This document shows, piece after piece, positions 16,219 to 25,094 of a stretch of 64,000 nucleotides of DNA. The stretch spans positions 3,383-67,382 of the forward strand of contig JBCCDA010000011.1 of the NCBI GenBank assembly GCA_039033215.1, read 5' to 3'. Below the pieces are notes generated by a model, which did not search any database, was not told the origin of the DNA, and worked only from the letters and a program-made list of their open reading frames with translations. The DNA is from Thermohalobaculum sp039033215 (GTDB taxonomy: Bacteria; Pseudomonadota; Alphaproteobacteria; Rhodobacterales; Rhodobacteraceae). The stretch's first letter is position 1. Each line of letters begins with the position of its first letter. The translations under genes and the position numbers were made by a program.

Positions 16219-17129
16219 TGGGCAAGCACTTTCTGGACCTGGACCAGGTTTCCCCTGAGGAGCTCCGGGGAATCCTCAACGATTCCAGGCATATCAAAGA
16301 CGCTCGTGTCGGTTGGCCCAAGGCCAGACCCGACGATGAGCAGCCGCTCAAGGACCGGATGGTCGCGTTGATCTTCGAGAAGCCGTCGACCCGAACGCGC
16401 ATTTCCTTCGACGTGGGCGTGCGCCAAATGGGCGGCCAAACGATGGTGCTCAGCGGCTCTGAGATGCAGCTGGGCCATGGCGAGACCGTGGGAGACACGG
16501 CCCGCGTCCTGTCCCGCTATGTCGACGCCATCATGATACGGACCTTCCAGAAGGCGACACTGGACGAACTGGCCGAGCACGCGACTGTCCCTGTTATCAA
16601 CGGGCTCACCAACTACAGCCATCCTTGCCAGATCATGGCGGACGTCATGACCTTCGAGGAGCATCGCGGCCCGATCAAGGGCCGCAAGGTGGTGTGGTGC
16701 GGCGACGGCAACAACGTCTTCACCTCGTTCGCCCATGCGGCCCGCGCCTTCGACTTCCAGCTTGTCTATACGGGGCCGGAGACGCTCTCACCCGCCGATG
16801 ACGTGATTGCCTATGGCAACGTGACCGTGGACCGCGACGCGGAACGCGCCGTGCAGGAGGCGGATCTCGTCGTGGCGGATACTTGGCTGTCGATGCATGA
16901 TGACGTCTCGGCCCGGGACCGTCGTCACAACCAGCTGAAACCCTATCAGGTGACCGAGCCCCTGATGGAGCAGGCTGGCGCCGACGCCCTGTTCATGCAC
17001 TGCCTGCCCGCCCACCGCGAGGAAGAGGTCACGTCCGAGGTCTTCGACGGCCCCCAATCGGTGGTCTTCGACGAGGCCGAGAACCGCCTGCATGTCCAAA
17101 AGGGCATCTTGCGGTGGTGTTTGGGCTAG
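16218..17129 (+). CDS. argF: ornithine carbamoyltransferase
   Basis: This enzyme condenses ornithine with carbamoyl phosphate to citrulline. It has 303 residues from the ATG at 16218, which overlaps the argD stop by one base; a GTG at 16215 could add one residue. Motifs are the carbamoyl-phosphate site STRTR (57-61), GLTNYSHPCQIMAD, the ornithine loop (DTWLSMHDD) and HCLPAHREEEVT with the active-site Cys near the C-terminus. The argDF pair is typical of Rhodobacteraceae. Confidence 0.97.
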   Translation: MGKHFLDLDQVSPEELRGILNDSRHIKDARVGWPKARPDDEQPLKDRMVALIFEKPSTRTRISFDVGVRQMGGQTMVLSGSEMQLGHGETVGDTARVLSRYVDAIMIRTFQKATLDELAEHATVPVINGLTNYSHPCQIMADVMTFEEHRGPIKGRKVVWCGDGNNVFTSFAHAARAFDFQLVYTGPETLSPADDVIAYGNVTVDRDAERAVQEADLVVADTWLSMHDDVSARDRRHNQLKPYQVTEPLMEQAGADALFMHCLPAHREEEVTSEVFDGPQSVVFDEAENRLHVQKGILRWCLG

Positions 17130-17136
17130 ACGACAC

Positions 17137-17167
17137 GGCCGTCTGCGCCATCCTGGCGCCGACGGCC
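17137..17167. terminator. hairpin after argF
   Basis: GGCCGTC-T-GCGCC pairs with GGCGC-C-GACGGCC around an ATCCT loop, a 12-bp stem with one mismatch, 8 bases after the argF stop. No T-run follows, so it may act as a 3' stabiliser or a Rho-assisted end. Confidence 0.6.
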
Positions 17168-17282
17168 ATCCTCTGCACACAATGGCGCGCTGCTCGAGCC
17201 TACCGCAGCAGTAGACCCCCACAATCCGCAACTGCCGCTCGGCTTCACTTCAGAGGTTGAACCGCATCCGGGGAAAGTCCGT

Positions 17283-17696
17283 CTAAGGCTTGGCGCCCTC
17301 AAATCCGGGGCGCCAATCGGTTCCGGTACGAATACAGTTTGTCGCCTTGCCACCCAACTTTTGGTCCGGGGCGTGCCACTTCATGAACCGCAATCCCTGA
17401 TGGACCCGCGACCCATCGAGGATCACGCTGCCTGCCTCGAGGGCCTGAGTGTGCAAGTGTGAAACCAGATTGGCCCCGCCACGCGCTGTCCAAGCCCCGC
17501 ACAAGCCGACTTTCCCATCGGAGTTGAAGGTCTTCATCAGCACAAAGACGGTTGCTCCGCTTTGCCAGCTGAAGCCACCAACGGAATAGGACCGGTCCAC
17601 AACCTGCCCCGAAATCGGCGTACCTCGTACCGCGCACCCCGCAAGCACGACCACGGCAGCACCGAATTGGATCAACCATCTCAAACGTCTCATCAA
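17283..17696 (-). CDS. putative lipoprotein of unknown function
   Basis: This 137-residue protein has a basic start (MMRRLRW), a hydrophobic segment and a lipobox (VVLAGC, Cys21), so it is probably an envelope lipoprotein. The mature part has two further cysteines (GLCGAW and ATNCIRTGTDW). It is convergent with argF. I recognise no named domain. Confidence 0.65.
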   Translation of the reverse strand: MMRRLRWLIQFGAAVVVLAGCAVRGTPISGQVVDRSYSVGGFSWQSGATVFVLMKTFNSDGKVGLCGAWTARGGANLVSHLHTQALEAGSVILDGSRVHQGLRFMKWHAPDQKLGGKATNCIRTGTDWRPGFEGAKP

Positions 17697-17976
17697 AAAG
17701 CTCCACTAAAATTCGATCGTCAAAATCCACCTTGACGGCACGAGGGTACCGCTGACCGGGTCGGTCGCTCTAGTGGTTTTTGCGCGGTGATCTGCGTCCA
17801 TTTGGAACGCTTCTGACAGACGTGAGCATATGGAAAGCGTCCTTGTTAGCAGCAGACCAAGGGCGCGGGACACGTCCATGCGCGCAAAACGTTTCAAAGG
17901 CCGGACAGCGTTTAAACAAGATTTAACCAAACACTCCCTATCAGCGCGGGCACCCGTGATCGCTCAGGAGGCCCCC

Positions 17977-18732
17977 ATGCTGATGGAAATCGACGGCAAG
18001 TCAGAACTGCACAAGCCGATCGTTCCGAACAAGGGCCGCATGATCATGGACGCCTTCGAGAAATACCGAGTTCGGTCCTTCGCCGATCTGGGTGCCTGCT
18101 GGGGAGTCAACGCGGGGTACACGTATCAAGCACTCATGTCCTTCAACATCGAGAAGGCCTATGTTGTGGATACCCACGTCACCAAGATCGCCGAGCAGCG
18201 GTCCAAACTGTACCCAAACCTGCAGTTCGTGACCGGAGAGATCGGGTATCAGGACACCGTTGACCAGATCCCGGGCGTCGACGCGATCATCCTCTACGAT
18301 ATGCTGGTCCATCAGGCGAACCCCGACTGGGACAAGATCATCGACATGTACGCGCCGAAAACGCGCGTTTTCGTGGTCTACAACCAGCAGTGGACGGGCT
18401 CGCAGCACACCCAGCGCCTGGTCGATCTGGGCAAGGAAGCGTATCTGAAGAACACGCCAGGTGGCACCAATGATGCGGGTGTCCGGGTCGACAAGCGAAT
18501 AGACGAGCTATTCGACAACCTCGACAAGAAGCACCCGCTCTTCGACAAGACCTACCGCGACGCCCACAACTATTGGCAATGGGGCATCACCGATGCGGAC
18601 CTGATCGCCGCCATGTGGCGGAACAACTTCAAGCTCGACTGGATGAACAATTTTGGGGCGTTCTATGGCCCGCTCCCGAACTTCGAGAACCACGGGTTCT
18701 TCTTCGTCAAGAACACACCCCGCGAATACTGA
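17977..18732 (+). CDS. SAM-dependent methyltransferase-like protein
   Basis: From the ATG at 17977, which follows AGGAGGCCCCC, the product has 251 residues; in-frame starts further upstream (17830) lack such a site. FADLGACWGVNAGYTY resembles motif I of class I methyltransferases (hhxhGxxxG). It is followed by AYVVDTHVTKIAEQR (motif II-like acidic residue) and VDAIILYDMLVH (motif IV-like). The C-terminal half (DAHNYWQWGITDADLIAAMWRNNFKLDW) suggests substrate-specific helices. The substrate is unknown. The gene stands alone between the lipoprotein and the Nudix gene. Confidence 0.6.
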   Translation: MLMEIDGKSELHKPIVPNKGRMIMDAFEKYRVRSFADLGACWGVNAGYTYQALMSFNIEKAYVVDTHVTKIAEQRSKLYPNLQFVTGEIGYQDTVDQIPGVDAIILYDMLVHQANPDWDKIIDMYAPKTRVFVVYNQQWTGSQHTQRLVDLGKEAYLKNTPGGTNDAGVRVDKRIDELFDNLDKKHPLFDKTYRDAHNYWQWGITDADLIAAMWRNNFKLDWMNNFGAFYGPLPNFENHGFFFVKNTPREY

Positions 18733-18813
18733 GCGACGTCACCCGACACCTACACCGAGGATCGGGTTGCGCGGCCCAGGTCATTCCGAACCGTCAGACG
18801 GGCGGCAAGACGC

Positions 18814-19254
18814 TCATACAAGACCCAACCGAAGGGCGCGGGTCACCATCACCCGGTCGCCCTCGATGTCCAGTTTCCGCGCGGCGTCAGCGGGCGCCAT
18901 CCAGACGGGTTGGTGCCAGCCCTCGGTCGGCGGGCCATGGCGGCGTACAGCGCGCGCGAGGTAGATGGCCTGCACCTTGCGGGCCCAAAAGCCGTAATCG
19001 GGCAGGTAGACGAAACGCTGGAACGTGCCCAAGAGACGGACGGGTGCAATGCGCCAGCCCGTTTCCTCGAAGCATTCACGGTGGAGCGCCTGAAGCGGGC
19101 TCTCGCCAGGGTCGATGCCCCCACCCGGAAGCTGCAGTTCGCCGCGCTCGTCGACCAGCAGCAAGTGGCCGTCCGCACCCGGGATAACCGCATAGACACC
19201 GGGTCTGTCGCGGTAGGGCCGCCCACGCAGCCAAGGTTCGCCGATCCGTCGCAT
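18814..19254 (-). CDS. Nudix hydrolase
   Basis: Nudix enzymes hydrolyse nucleoside diphosphates linked to another moiety and often sanitise nucleotide pools. From the ATG at 19254 the product has 146 residues; an ATG at 19296 would add 14. The Nudix box is complete: GGGIDPGESPLQALHRECFEETGW matches Gx5Ex7REUxEExGU. The substrate cannot be read from sequence. It is divergent from hslO, with the two starts about 100 bases apart. Confidence 0.9.
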   Translation of the reverse strand: MRRIGEPWLRGRPYRDRPGVYAVIPGADGHLLLVDERGELQLPGGGIDPGESPLQALHRECFEETGWRIAPVRLLGTFQRFVYLPDYGFWARKVQAIYLARAVRRHGPPTEGWHQPVWMAPADAARKLDIEGDRVMVTRALRLGLV

Positions 19255-19352
19255 GGCCCTCTGATGCCAGCATGGCCCGGGGCGGGAAACGGGCATTTGC
19301 GCGCAGGGGGGAGAGGTACTATGTCGTGCGCCTCAACCCACCCGGAGGCGCC

Positions 19353-20321
19353 ATGACCACCCCGGACGATACCGTCCTGCCGTTCCAGCTGCCGCGCGCC
19401 AACACGCGGGGCAGGGTCGTGCGGCTGGACCGGACGCTTCAGAACATCCTGGACCAACACCGCTACCCGACGGCGGTCTCGGCCCTGGTGGCGGAGGCCG
19501 TGCTTATAACGGCGCTGGTCGGAGCCGCGGTCAAGCTGCGCTGGAAGTTATCGCTTCAGGTGCGGGGCGACGGGCCTGTGCGGCTGATCGCAACCGATTG
19601 GTATGCGCCAGAGGAGGACGGTCAGCCCGCAAGGATACGGGCCTATGCAGGGTTCGACCGCGGCGAGGTTGCGTCGATGCGCGCCACGCCCTTCAGGATG
19701 CTGGGCGAGGGTGTTTTCGGCCTGACGATCGATCAGGGACCCGACATGCGGCCCTATCAGGGGGTGACGCCCCTGTCGGGAACCTCGCTGGCCGCGTGCG
19801 CCGAGACGTACTTTGCCCAGTCGGAACAGCTGGCGACGCGGATCCTGACGGTGTCGGGGGAGGCGACCGAGCCTGGTCAGCCCAGCGTCTGGCGTGCGGG
19901 TGGCATGATCCTGCAGCAGATGCCGTCTGACGGGGGCATCGTTCCCGACGCGCCATCAGGGTTGGACGGGCTGATGACCGCAGATGACGTCGCCAACATG
20001 GGCGACGGGGCCGAGGACTGGGCGCGCGTCAACATCCTGGCGGAGACCGCGGAGGCACACGAGCTGGTCGGTCCCCATGTGAGCCCGGAGGCATTGTTGA
20101 CGCGGCTGTTCCACGAGGAGGGCCCGGTGGTCTTTGATGCCCAGCCAGTGGTCTTCGGCTGCACCTGCTCGGCTGAGCGGGTCGAGGCCGCAATGTCAGG
20201 CTACACGGCCGCGGAATTGGCCAGCATGACGACGGAGGACGGCACCCTAACGGCGGACTGCCAGTTCTGCGGCGCGCACTACGCATTCGACCCGGCGACC
20301 TTGGGGACCGATGCGACATGA
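19353..20321 (+). CDS. hslO: redox-regulated chaperone Hsp33
   Basis: Hsp33 is a cytosolic holdase activated by oxidative stress through a zinc-binding cysteine switch. From the ATG at 19353, with a CGGAGG site just upstream, the product has 322 residues. The four zinc cysteines are C270 and C272 (GCTCS) and C303 and C306 (DCQFCGAHY). The N-terminal core begins with the family-typical LDRTLQNILDQHRYP region. The frame extends to 19272, but the Shine-Dalgarno position decides for 19353. Confidence 0.95.
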   Translation: MTTPDDTVLPFQLPRANTRGRVVRLDRTLQNILDQHRYPTAVSALVAEAVLITALVGAAVKLRWKLSLQVRGDGPVRLIATDWYAPEEDGQPARIRAYAGFDRGEVASMRATPFRMLGEGVFGLTIDQGPDMRPYQGVTPLSGTSLAACAETYFAQSEQLATRILTVSGEATEPGQPSVWRAGGMILQQMPSDGGIVPDAPSGLDGLMTADDVANMGDGAEDWARVNILAETAEAHELVGPHVSPEALLTRLFHEEGPVVFDAQPVVFGCTCSAERVEAAMSGYTAAELASMTTEDGTLTADCQFCGAHYAFDPATLGTDAT

Positions 20322-20457
20322 GGCCCCGGCCCCGAGAACGCTTCGGTTGAACGCCCGACGGCCCCAGAGCACCCAGCTGTCTGCCGCGCGGCAAACGCCT
20401 GCTCTCAACCCAGATCGCTGAAGAAGCGGTGCTCCGGAGACTGTCCGGGATGCCGAA

Positions 20458-21360
20458 CTACTGCTTGGTTTGCCCGGCGCTATCGTCTTCGACAGAAAGC
20501 AGATCCGGAGCATCGGCGGTTGTCTTGATCGAAGCGAAAACCGCAAACAGAACCAGACCCCCGCCAATCAACGTAGCGACGGTCGGAATCTCCAGGAAGA
20601 TGATGAAGGCCAGAATGGGGGCCAAGGGAACTTCCAGCGCGACAATCAGCGCCGTCTGGCCCGACGGGACACGCTTCGCGCCTTCGGCCAGTGTTACCGA
20701 TGCAATAGCGAACAGCAGACCGAACGCGGCAAGCACGAGGATCTCAAAGGGCGCTGTGTGGAACGGCGATCCAAAGATCAGGGACGGCGGCACAAGCAAC
20801 AGCGATTGAAGGACAGACGGACCCGCGCCGGGCGTGTCGGGGAACTTGCGGTAGATGACCATGATCGTGGCCATGGCCGTGGTCATAGCAAGCGCCAGAC
20901 CGTCGCCCTGCAGGCTGATCTGCCCAAGCGAACCGGATACGATGATACCGACGCCGACCAGCGCCAAGATCGACCCGACGAGCGTTCTGGCCGTGATGCG
21001 TTCTCCGATCGCCGCCCACGCGAGAACGGCTGCGATCAACGGGGCCACCGCATAGATGAAAGAGACGTTCGCGATCGACGTCAGCTTGAATGCGGGGATG
21101 AATGCCGCGGTGCCAAGTGCACCGATGACCCCGACTGCCCAACCGCTTTTTCCCATCTCGAAGACGTTTCGCTGGAACGAGCGTTGCGAGATCGTCCACC
21201 CGGTCGTGAAGCCGGCAGCGAACACACCGCGCCAAAAGATGACCGACCATGCGCTAGCAACGACCCCTTTGGTGAAGATGCCAGCCGTGCTGTACGTGAC
21301 GGCTGCCGCTACAAGCAGCAGAAGACCGACAGAGTACTGTGATCGTGTCGCCCCGGCCAT
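20458..21360 (-). CDS. EamA/DMT-family exporter
   Basis: This integral membrane protein of about 300 residues has ten predicted helices in two EamA repeats; the repeats carry ATVMVIYRKFP-like and AALIAAVLAWAAIGERIT signatures. DMT-family members export amino acids, purines or metabolites. The ATG at 21360 follows an AGAGGTTG site; the frame continues to 21465. It is transcribed divergently from the LysR gene at 21533, which is the likely regulator. The substrate is unknown. Confidence 0.85.
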   Translation of the reverse strand: MAGATRSQYSVGLLLLVAAAVTYSTAGIFTKGVVASAWSVIFWRGVFAAGFTTGWTISQRSFQRNVFEMGKSGWAVGVIGALGTAAFIPAFKLTSIANVSFIYAVAPLIAAVLAWAAIGERITARTLVGSILALVGVGIIVSGSLGQISLQGDGLALAMTTAMATIMVIYRKFPDTPGAGPSVLQSLLLVPPSLIFGSPFHTAPFEILVLAAFGLLFAIASVTLAEGAKRVPSGQTALIVALEVPLAPILAFIIFLEIPTVATLIGGGLVLFAVFASIKTTADAPDLLSVEDDSAGQTKQ

Positions 21361-21532
21361 CGCAACCTCTATGAATGAAGAAAGCTCATCTGTTATCGTT
21401 GATTGGCACTTCGTGGAAAGTTCCCAAATGCTCAATAAGTGGACAATGATCTGGATTGACCTCACTAGACAAACGAGAATGTCTGGTGCTCTGGATTAAA
21501 AAATATATTGTATGTGAATGGTAAGATCGATC
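21361..21532. promoter_or_regulatory. divergent promoter region, EamA exporter / LysR
   Basis: This 172-base region lies between two divergent starts. It is locally AT-rich, especially at 21495-21520 (TTAAAAAATATATTGTATG), in contrast to the GC-rich surroundings. A LysR-type regulator usually binds such a region, but I could not fix a specific operator. Confidence 0.45.
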
Positions 21533-22441
21533 ATGCCGCTCAACGCCTTGCGCGCCTTCGAGGCGGCAGCTCGGCATCAGAGCTTCAAGCGTGCTGCGGA
21601 TGAGCTGTCCGTGACACCCGCTGCTGTGAGTCATCAGATCAAATCCCTGGAACAGCGTGTGGGCGTGCCGCTGTTCGTTCGGATGACCAGAGCGCTACGC
21701 CTCACCGATGCGGGCAGGGGGGCTCTGCCACTTGTCTCGCAAGGTCTGGACCGTCTGGCAGAGGCCGTAGACCTCATCAAAGAACATGCCCGTGACGATC
21801 TGCTCACGATCAGTGTCAGCCCGTCGTTCGGATCGATGTGGCTTGTGCCGCGGCTCGATCAGTTCCGCCAGTTGCATCCCGATGTCGAGATCCGTCTCGA
21901 CGGCACGGACCGACTGGTAAACGTCGGTCTGGGCGAGGCGGACGTTGCGATACGATACGGTCCTGGCGGCTACACGGGTGTCCAGAGTGATGTGTTGTTC
22001 AGCCAGCGCAACACGCCCGTTTGTAGCCCGGATCTGCTTTCGGGCGACATCGCTTTGCATCGGCCCGAGGATCTCGCACATCACACCCTGCTGCACATCG
22101 ACTGGAAAGACGCCGAGGCAAGCTGGCAGATGTGGCTTCTTGCGGCGGGCCTCTCACAGATCGACGGCATTCGAGGTCCAAGGTTTAGTGAGGAAAGCAT
22201 GGCCGTGCAGGCCGCACTTGACGGTCACGGTGTCGCCCTCGTCGGCGATAGGCTGATTGCGGATCATCTGGCGTCAGGCCGCCTCGTGCGTCCTTTCGAC
22301 AGGAGCCTGAGCACCCCACTGTCGTTTTCGTATCATCTGCTCAGCGCCAAAGACGGTGCCCTTCCGGCAAAAGTCGCTGCCTTCCGCAACTGGCTCCTTG
22401 GAGAAGCTTCGACCGCCGTGCATGAGCGCAACAAGGCATGA
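21533..22441 (+). CDS. LysR-family regulator, GcvA-like
   Basis: This transcription factor of 302 residues has an N-terminal winged HTH beginning PLNALRAFEAAARHQSFKRAADEL, TPAAVSHQIKSLEQRVGVPLF, the GcvA-subgroup signature. A periplasmic-binding-protein-like effector domain follows (about 90-295). The ATG at 21533 matches the conserved family start; an ATG at 21518 is also in frame. It is divergent from the EamA exporter, so control of that exporter is likely (inference). Confidence 0.9.
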   Translation: MPLNALRAFEAAARHQSFKRAADELSVTPAAVSHQIKSLEQRVGVPLFVRMTRALRLTDAGRGALPLVSQGLDRLAEAVDLIKEHARDDLLTISVSPSFGSMWLVPRLDQFRQLHPDVEIRLDGTDRLVNVGLGEADVAIRYGPGGYTGVQSDVLFSQRNTPVCSPDLLSGDIALHRPEDLAHHTLLHIDWKDAEASWQMWLLAAGLSQIDGIRGPRFSEESMAVQAALDGHGVALVGDRLIADHLASGRLVRPFDRSLSTPLSFSYHLLSAKDGALPAKVAAFRNWLLGEASTAVHERNKA

Positions 22442-22478
22442 AGAACCCACATTGCAAGCTGCCCGGCTGACCCGGGTG

Positions 22479-23084
22479 TCAAAAACGTCCGATCACGAGC
22501 GGAACAATAGCTGCGATCAGCACGATTGCCGCCCCGACATTGAACACAACCGCGAACTTTTGACGGCGCAGAAACGTTTGAAGAAAGGCACCGCCGCTGG
22601 CCCAGATCAGCAGAGTGACGCCTGCTGCAAACGCCAGTGTCAGTGCAGCGATCAGGATGTCTGCCGAAGTGCTGTCGCTTGGCAGATACGTGACCGTCGC
22701 ACCCGTTGTGACAGCCCAGGCCTTGGGGTTTATCCACTGAAAAGTGACACCAGCCCAGAAACCAACCGGTGGCTGGCTGGATTCCTGATCCCTGATCCGG
22801 CCGCTCATTGCGATCCTGAGAGCGATCCACAACAGGAAACCTGCGCCCGCAAGTGTCATTGCGATCTGAAGCTTCGGGGACGTGGCAATCACTGCGCCCA
22901 ACCCCGCACCAACCGAAGCAATCTGAAGGGCGGAGCCAATGGCAATTCCTGCGATCAGCGGCATCGCACCAAGCAGGCCCGCCCGCGCTGCCGCCGTGAG
23001 GACCATCATGTTGTTCGGACCCGGCGTCACTGTCATGACAAGGCAAAAGACAAGGAACGGGATCAGTATGGCGAAATCCGTCAT
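22479..23084 (-). CDS. LysE-family exporter
   Basis: This inner-membrane protein of 201 residues has about six hydrophobic segments. It begins with the RhtB/LysE signature (MTVTPGPNNMMVLTAAARAGLLGAMPLIAGIAIG) and contains FQWINPKAW, another family hallmark. Such proteins export amino acids or their analogues. Its start overlaps the end of the upstream EamA gene by 4 bases, so they form an operon with the glutathione-transferase-like gene. Confidence 0.92.
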   Translation of the reverse strand: MTDFAILIPFLVFCLVMTVTPGPNNMMVLTAAARAGLLGAMPLIAGIAIGSALQIASVGAGLGAVIATSPKLQIAMTLAGAGFLLWIALRIAMSGRIRDQESSQPPVGFWAGVTFQWINPKAWAVTTGATVTYLPSDSTSADILIAALTLAFAAGVTLLIWASGGAFLQTFLRRQKFAVVFNVGAAIVLIAAIVPLVIGRF

Positions 23085-24016
23085 CCCTGCGCCTCGGTGT
23101 TTGGGCCTTTGAGAGTTCGCGTCGACCCCGGCGCACTGGCAAAGGCCCAGATGCCAACCGCGACCAGCAAGACGCCAACACCCGTCAGCATGGAAAGCGG
23201 CTCACCAAGCAGCACGAAACCACCCAGAACCGTCAGAGCGGGAACCACAGCACCGCTGACAGCGGCGACACTGGCTCCAAGATGCTGGATGGCGGCCCCA
23301 TACGCGGCCAGCCCCAAAAGCCCGGCCAACACGCCTTGGGCTGCGATCTGCAGCGCAATGTCCGGAGCCGCGGCGCCTAGAAGCCTGGTGTAGGGCAGGG
23401 TCATCCAGAGTGGTGTGATCAGAACTGCCGACCAGAAACAGATGAGCGCCGCACCATGCCAGGGATCCAATCCACTCTGACGAAAAGCGACCGTGTAGAC
23501 CGCCCAAAGGGCTCCGGCCGAAAGGAACAGGGCATCGCCAAACAAAACATTTGGTCCACCAGAGGAGTTCGAGAGCGCCGACCCGACCACGCAGGCGGTG
23601 CCGAGAACGATGATGCCGAGGCTGATAACGGATCCTTTGCTGAAACGCTCGCCGAGGACGGTGACACTTAGCAGCGCCACGAAGACCGGCATCGACCCTG
23701 GCAGGAGCGCACCCATGTGGCTGACCGGTGCGAACTGTGCACCAGCCATACCCAACAACCCAAACGGCAAGCCACCGCCGACAACGATCAGCACTAGACT
23801 CCAGATCGGCGCCGTCGCCGGCAGAACTCCCTTGCGCATCAAGACCGGCGACAAGGCGATGGCGGGGATCACATAGCGCAGAAGTGCCAGATCAATCGGG
23901 GTCAATGCGGTCGTAACCCCGAACCGGGTCGCCAATTGCCACGAGGCCCCGATCAGGACCGTCGCGATCCAGGCAAGAACGCCCACGCCATAGTTTAGTT
24001 TCGCGCTATCCGGCAT
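23081..24016 (-). CDS. EamA/DMT-family exporter (second copy)
   Basis: This 311-residue membrane protein carries two EamA domains (LLRYVIPAIALSPVLM, LWAVYTVAFRQ, VPALTVLGGFVLLGEPLS). It is only distantly similar to the exporter at 20458. The ATG at 24016 overlaps the end of the glutathione-transferase-like gene (stop at 24006). Its stop overlaps the LysE gene. The order GST-like, EamA, LysE implies co-expression of a detoxification enzyme with two exporters. Confidence 0.87.
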   Translation of the reverse strand: MPDSAKLNYGVGVLAWIATVLIGASWQLATRFGVTTALTPIDLALLRYVIPAIALSPVLMRKGVLPATAPIWSLVLIVVGGGLPFGLLGMAGAQFAPVSHMGALLPGSMPVFVALLSVTVLGERFSKGSVISLGIIVLGTACVVGSALSNSSGGPNVLFGDALFLSAGALWAVYTVAFRQSGLDPWHGAALICFWSAVLITPLWMTLPYTRLLGAAAPDIALQIAAQGVLAGLLGLAAYGAAIQHLGASVAAVSGAVVPALTVLGGFVLLGEPLSMLTGVGVLLVAVGIWAFASAPGSTRTLKGPNTEAQG

Positions 24017-25007
24017 GGGCAAGTCGCGCAATCGCGTCGAAGGGCTCTTGCAGGCCGTTCTGCCAAACGGTTAACGGGCCAAAAGCCTCTCTACCGTGCG
24101 GTGTTGACCAGTCGGTTTCCGGAACCTCTGGCACGATCCCGTGCGGATTGTTGTCGGTGTCGTTGAGAAAGTAGCCCTGCAGGTTGGCCCTAAAGTTGAC
24201 CGTTCTTGCAACGCCAGGCCAAGTATACACGTCGCGGGCGTAGGCCCAGAGTGCGGGGTAGTCGACAAGCCGTCGTCGCGTGCACCGAAACAGCGGAACA
24301 TAGACGGCATCGAAACGCACAAGCGTTGCGAACAGGAACAAGTCGGCTTCGGTGACCTGCGCACCGAACAGGCATCTTTGATGTGTCAAGACGTCCTCAA
24401 GCCGGTCGAGCGTCGCGTAGACGTCCGCAACTGCGGCCCGGTAGGCCTCCTGCGACGTGGAAAACCCTGCACGGTAGACTGCGTTCGCAAGCCCATCGTA
24501 GTTGCGAGCATTCAACGCGTCGATCTCGCTGGCTTGTTCATCGGGAGCAAGGCGCCAATCGGGTCCCAGCATGTCCAACGCGCGCGCTATCGTTGCACTG
24601 TCGTTTGACAGGATCACCTGCGCGTCAGCATCCCAAAGCAGCGGTACGGTCGCGCGGCCCGTGTAGCGCGCATCGGTCGCGCGATAGAGCTGGTGGACGT
24701 GGCGGACCGGCGCGACCCCGACATTCGGCGGGTTTGCGCCTGTCACCGCATATCCCTCCACCCGGGGCCCGCCAGCAACCGTCAACGGAATGCTCCGCAG
24801 GTCCTTCACGGCGCGGGTGAGCGTTGCGCGATGTGACCAAGGGCAACTCAACGACGCAACAAGGAGGGGCGTCGGCTTCTCGCTGAACCGCTTCGCCAGA
24901 CGTGCGGCGGGCAGGGCGGGAAGAGCTGACGGCTCCCGCCTGAAAGCACCATCGTCTTGGGTTCGATCGATATCCGTGTGCCAGACGCCGTTGATAAGCA
25001 TTCCCAT
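24006..25007 (-). CDS. glutathionyl-hydroquinone reductase-like glutathione S-transferase
   Basis: Enzymes of this family (Xi class, ECM4/PcpF/YqjG type) reductively remove glutathione from glutathionyl-hydroquinones, using a catalytic Cys. The protein has 333 residues, usual for the family. The catalytic motif SCPWSHR places Cys at 55. The thioredoxin-like half contains VPLLWD and ILSNDSATIARALD, and the helical half contains LFGAQVTEADLFLFATLVRFDAVYVPLFRC, all family signatures. It heads the three-gene unit with the EamA and LysE exporters and is divergent from a LysR gene. Confidence 0.88.
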   Translation of the reverse strand: MGMLINGVWHTDIDRTQDDGAFRREPSALPALPAARLAKRFSEKPTPLLVASLSCPWSHRATLTRAVKDLRSIPLTVAGGPRVEGYAVTGANPPNVGVAPVRHVHQLYRATDARYTGRATVPLLWDADAQVILSNDSATIARALDMLGPDWRLAPDEQASEIDALNARNYDGLANAVYRAGFSTSQEAYRAAVADVYATLDRLEDVLTHQRCLFGAQVTEADLFLFATLVRFDAVYVPLFRCTRRRLVDYPALWAYARDVYTWPGVARTVNFRANLQGYFLNDTDNNPHGIVPEVPETDWSTPHGREAFGPLTVWQNGLQEPFDAIARLAHAG

Positions 25008-25094
25008 AGCGTTTCCTCCTGCAACGCTAGGCTAACGCGGCCTGCAGAGGATATCTGTTCTCAAATGAAGGCGTTTCGGTCTAACATCGTCACC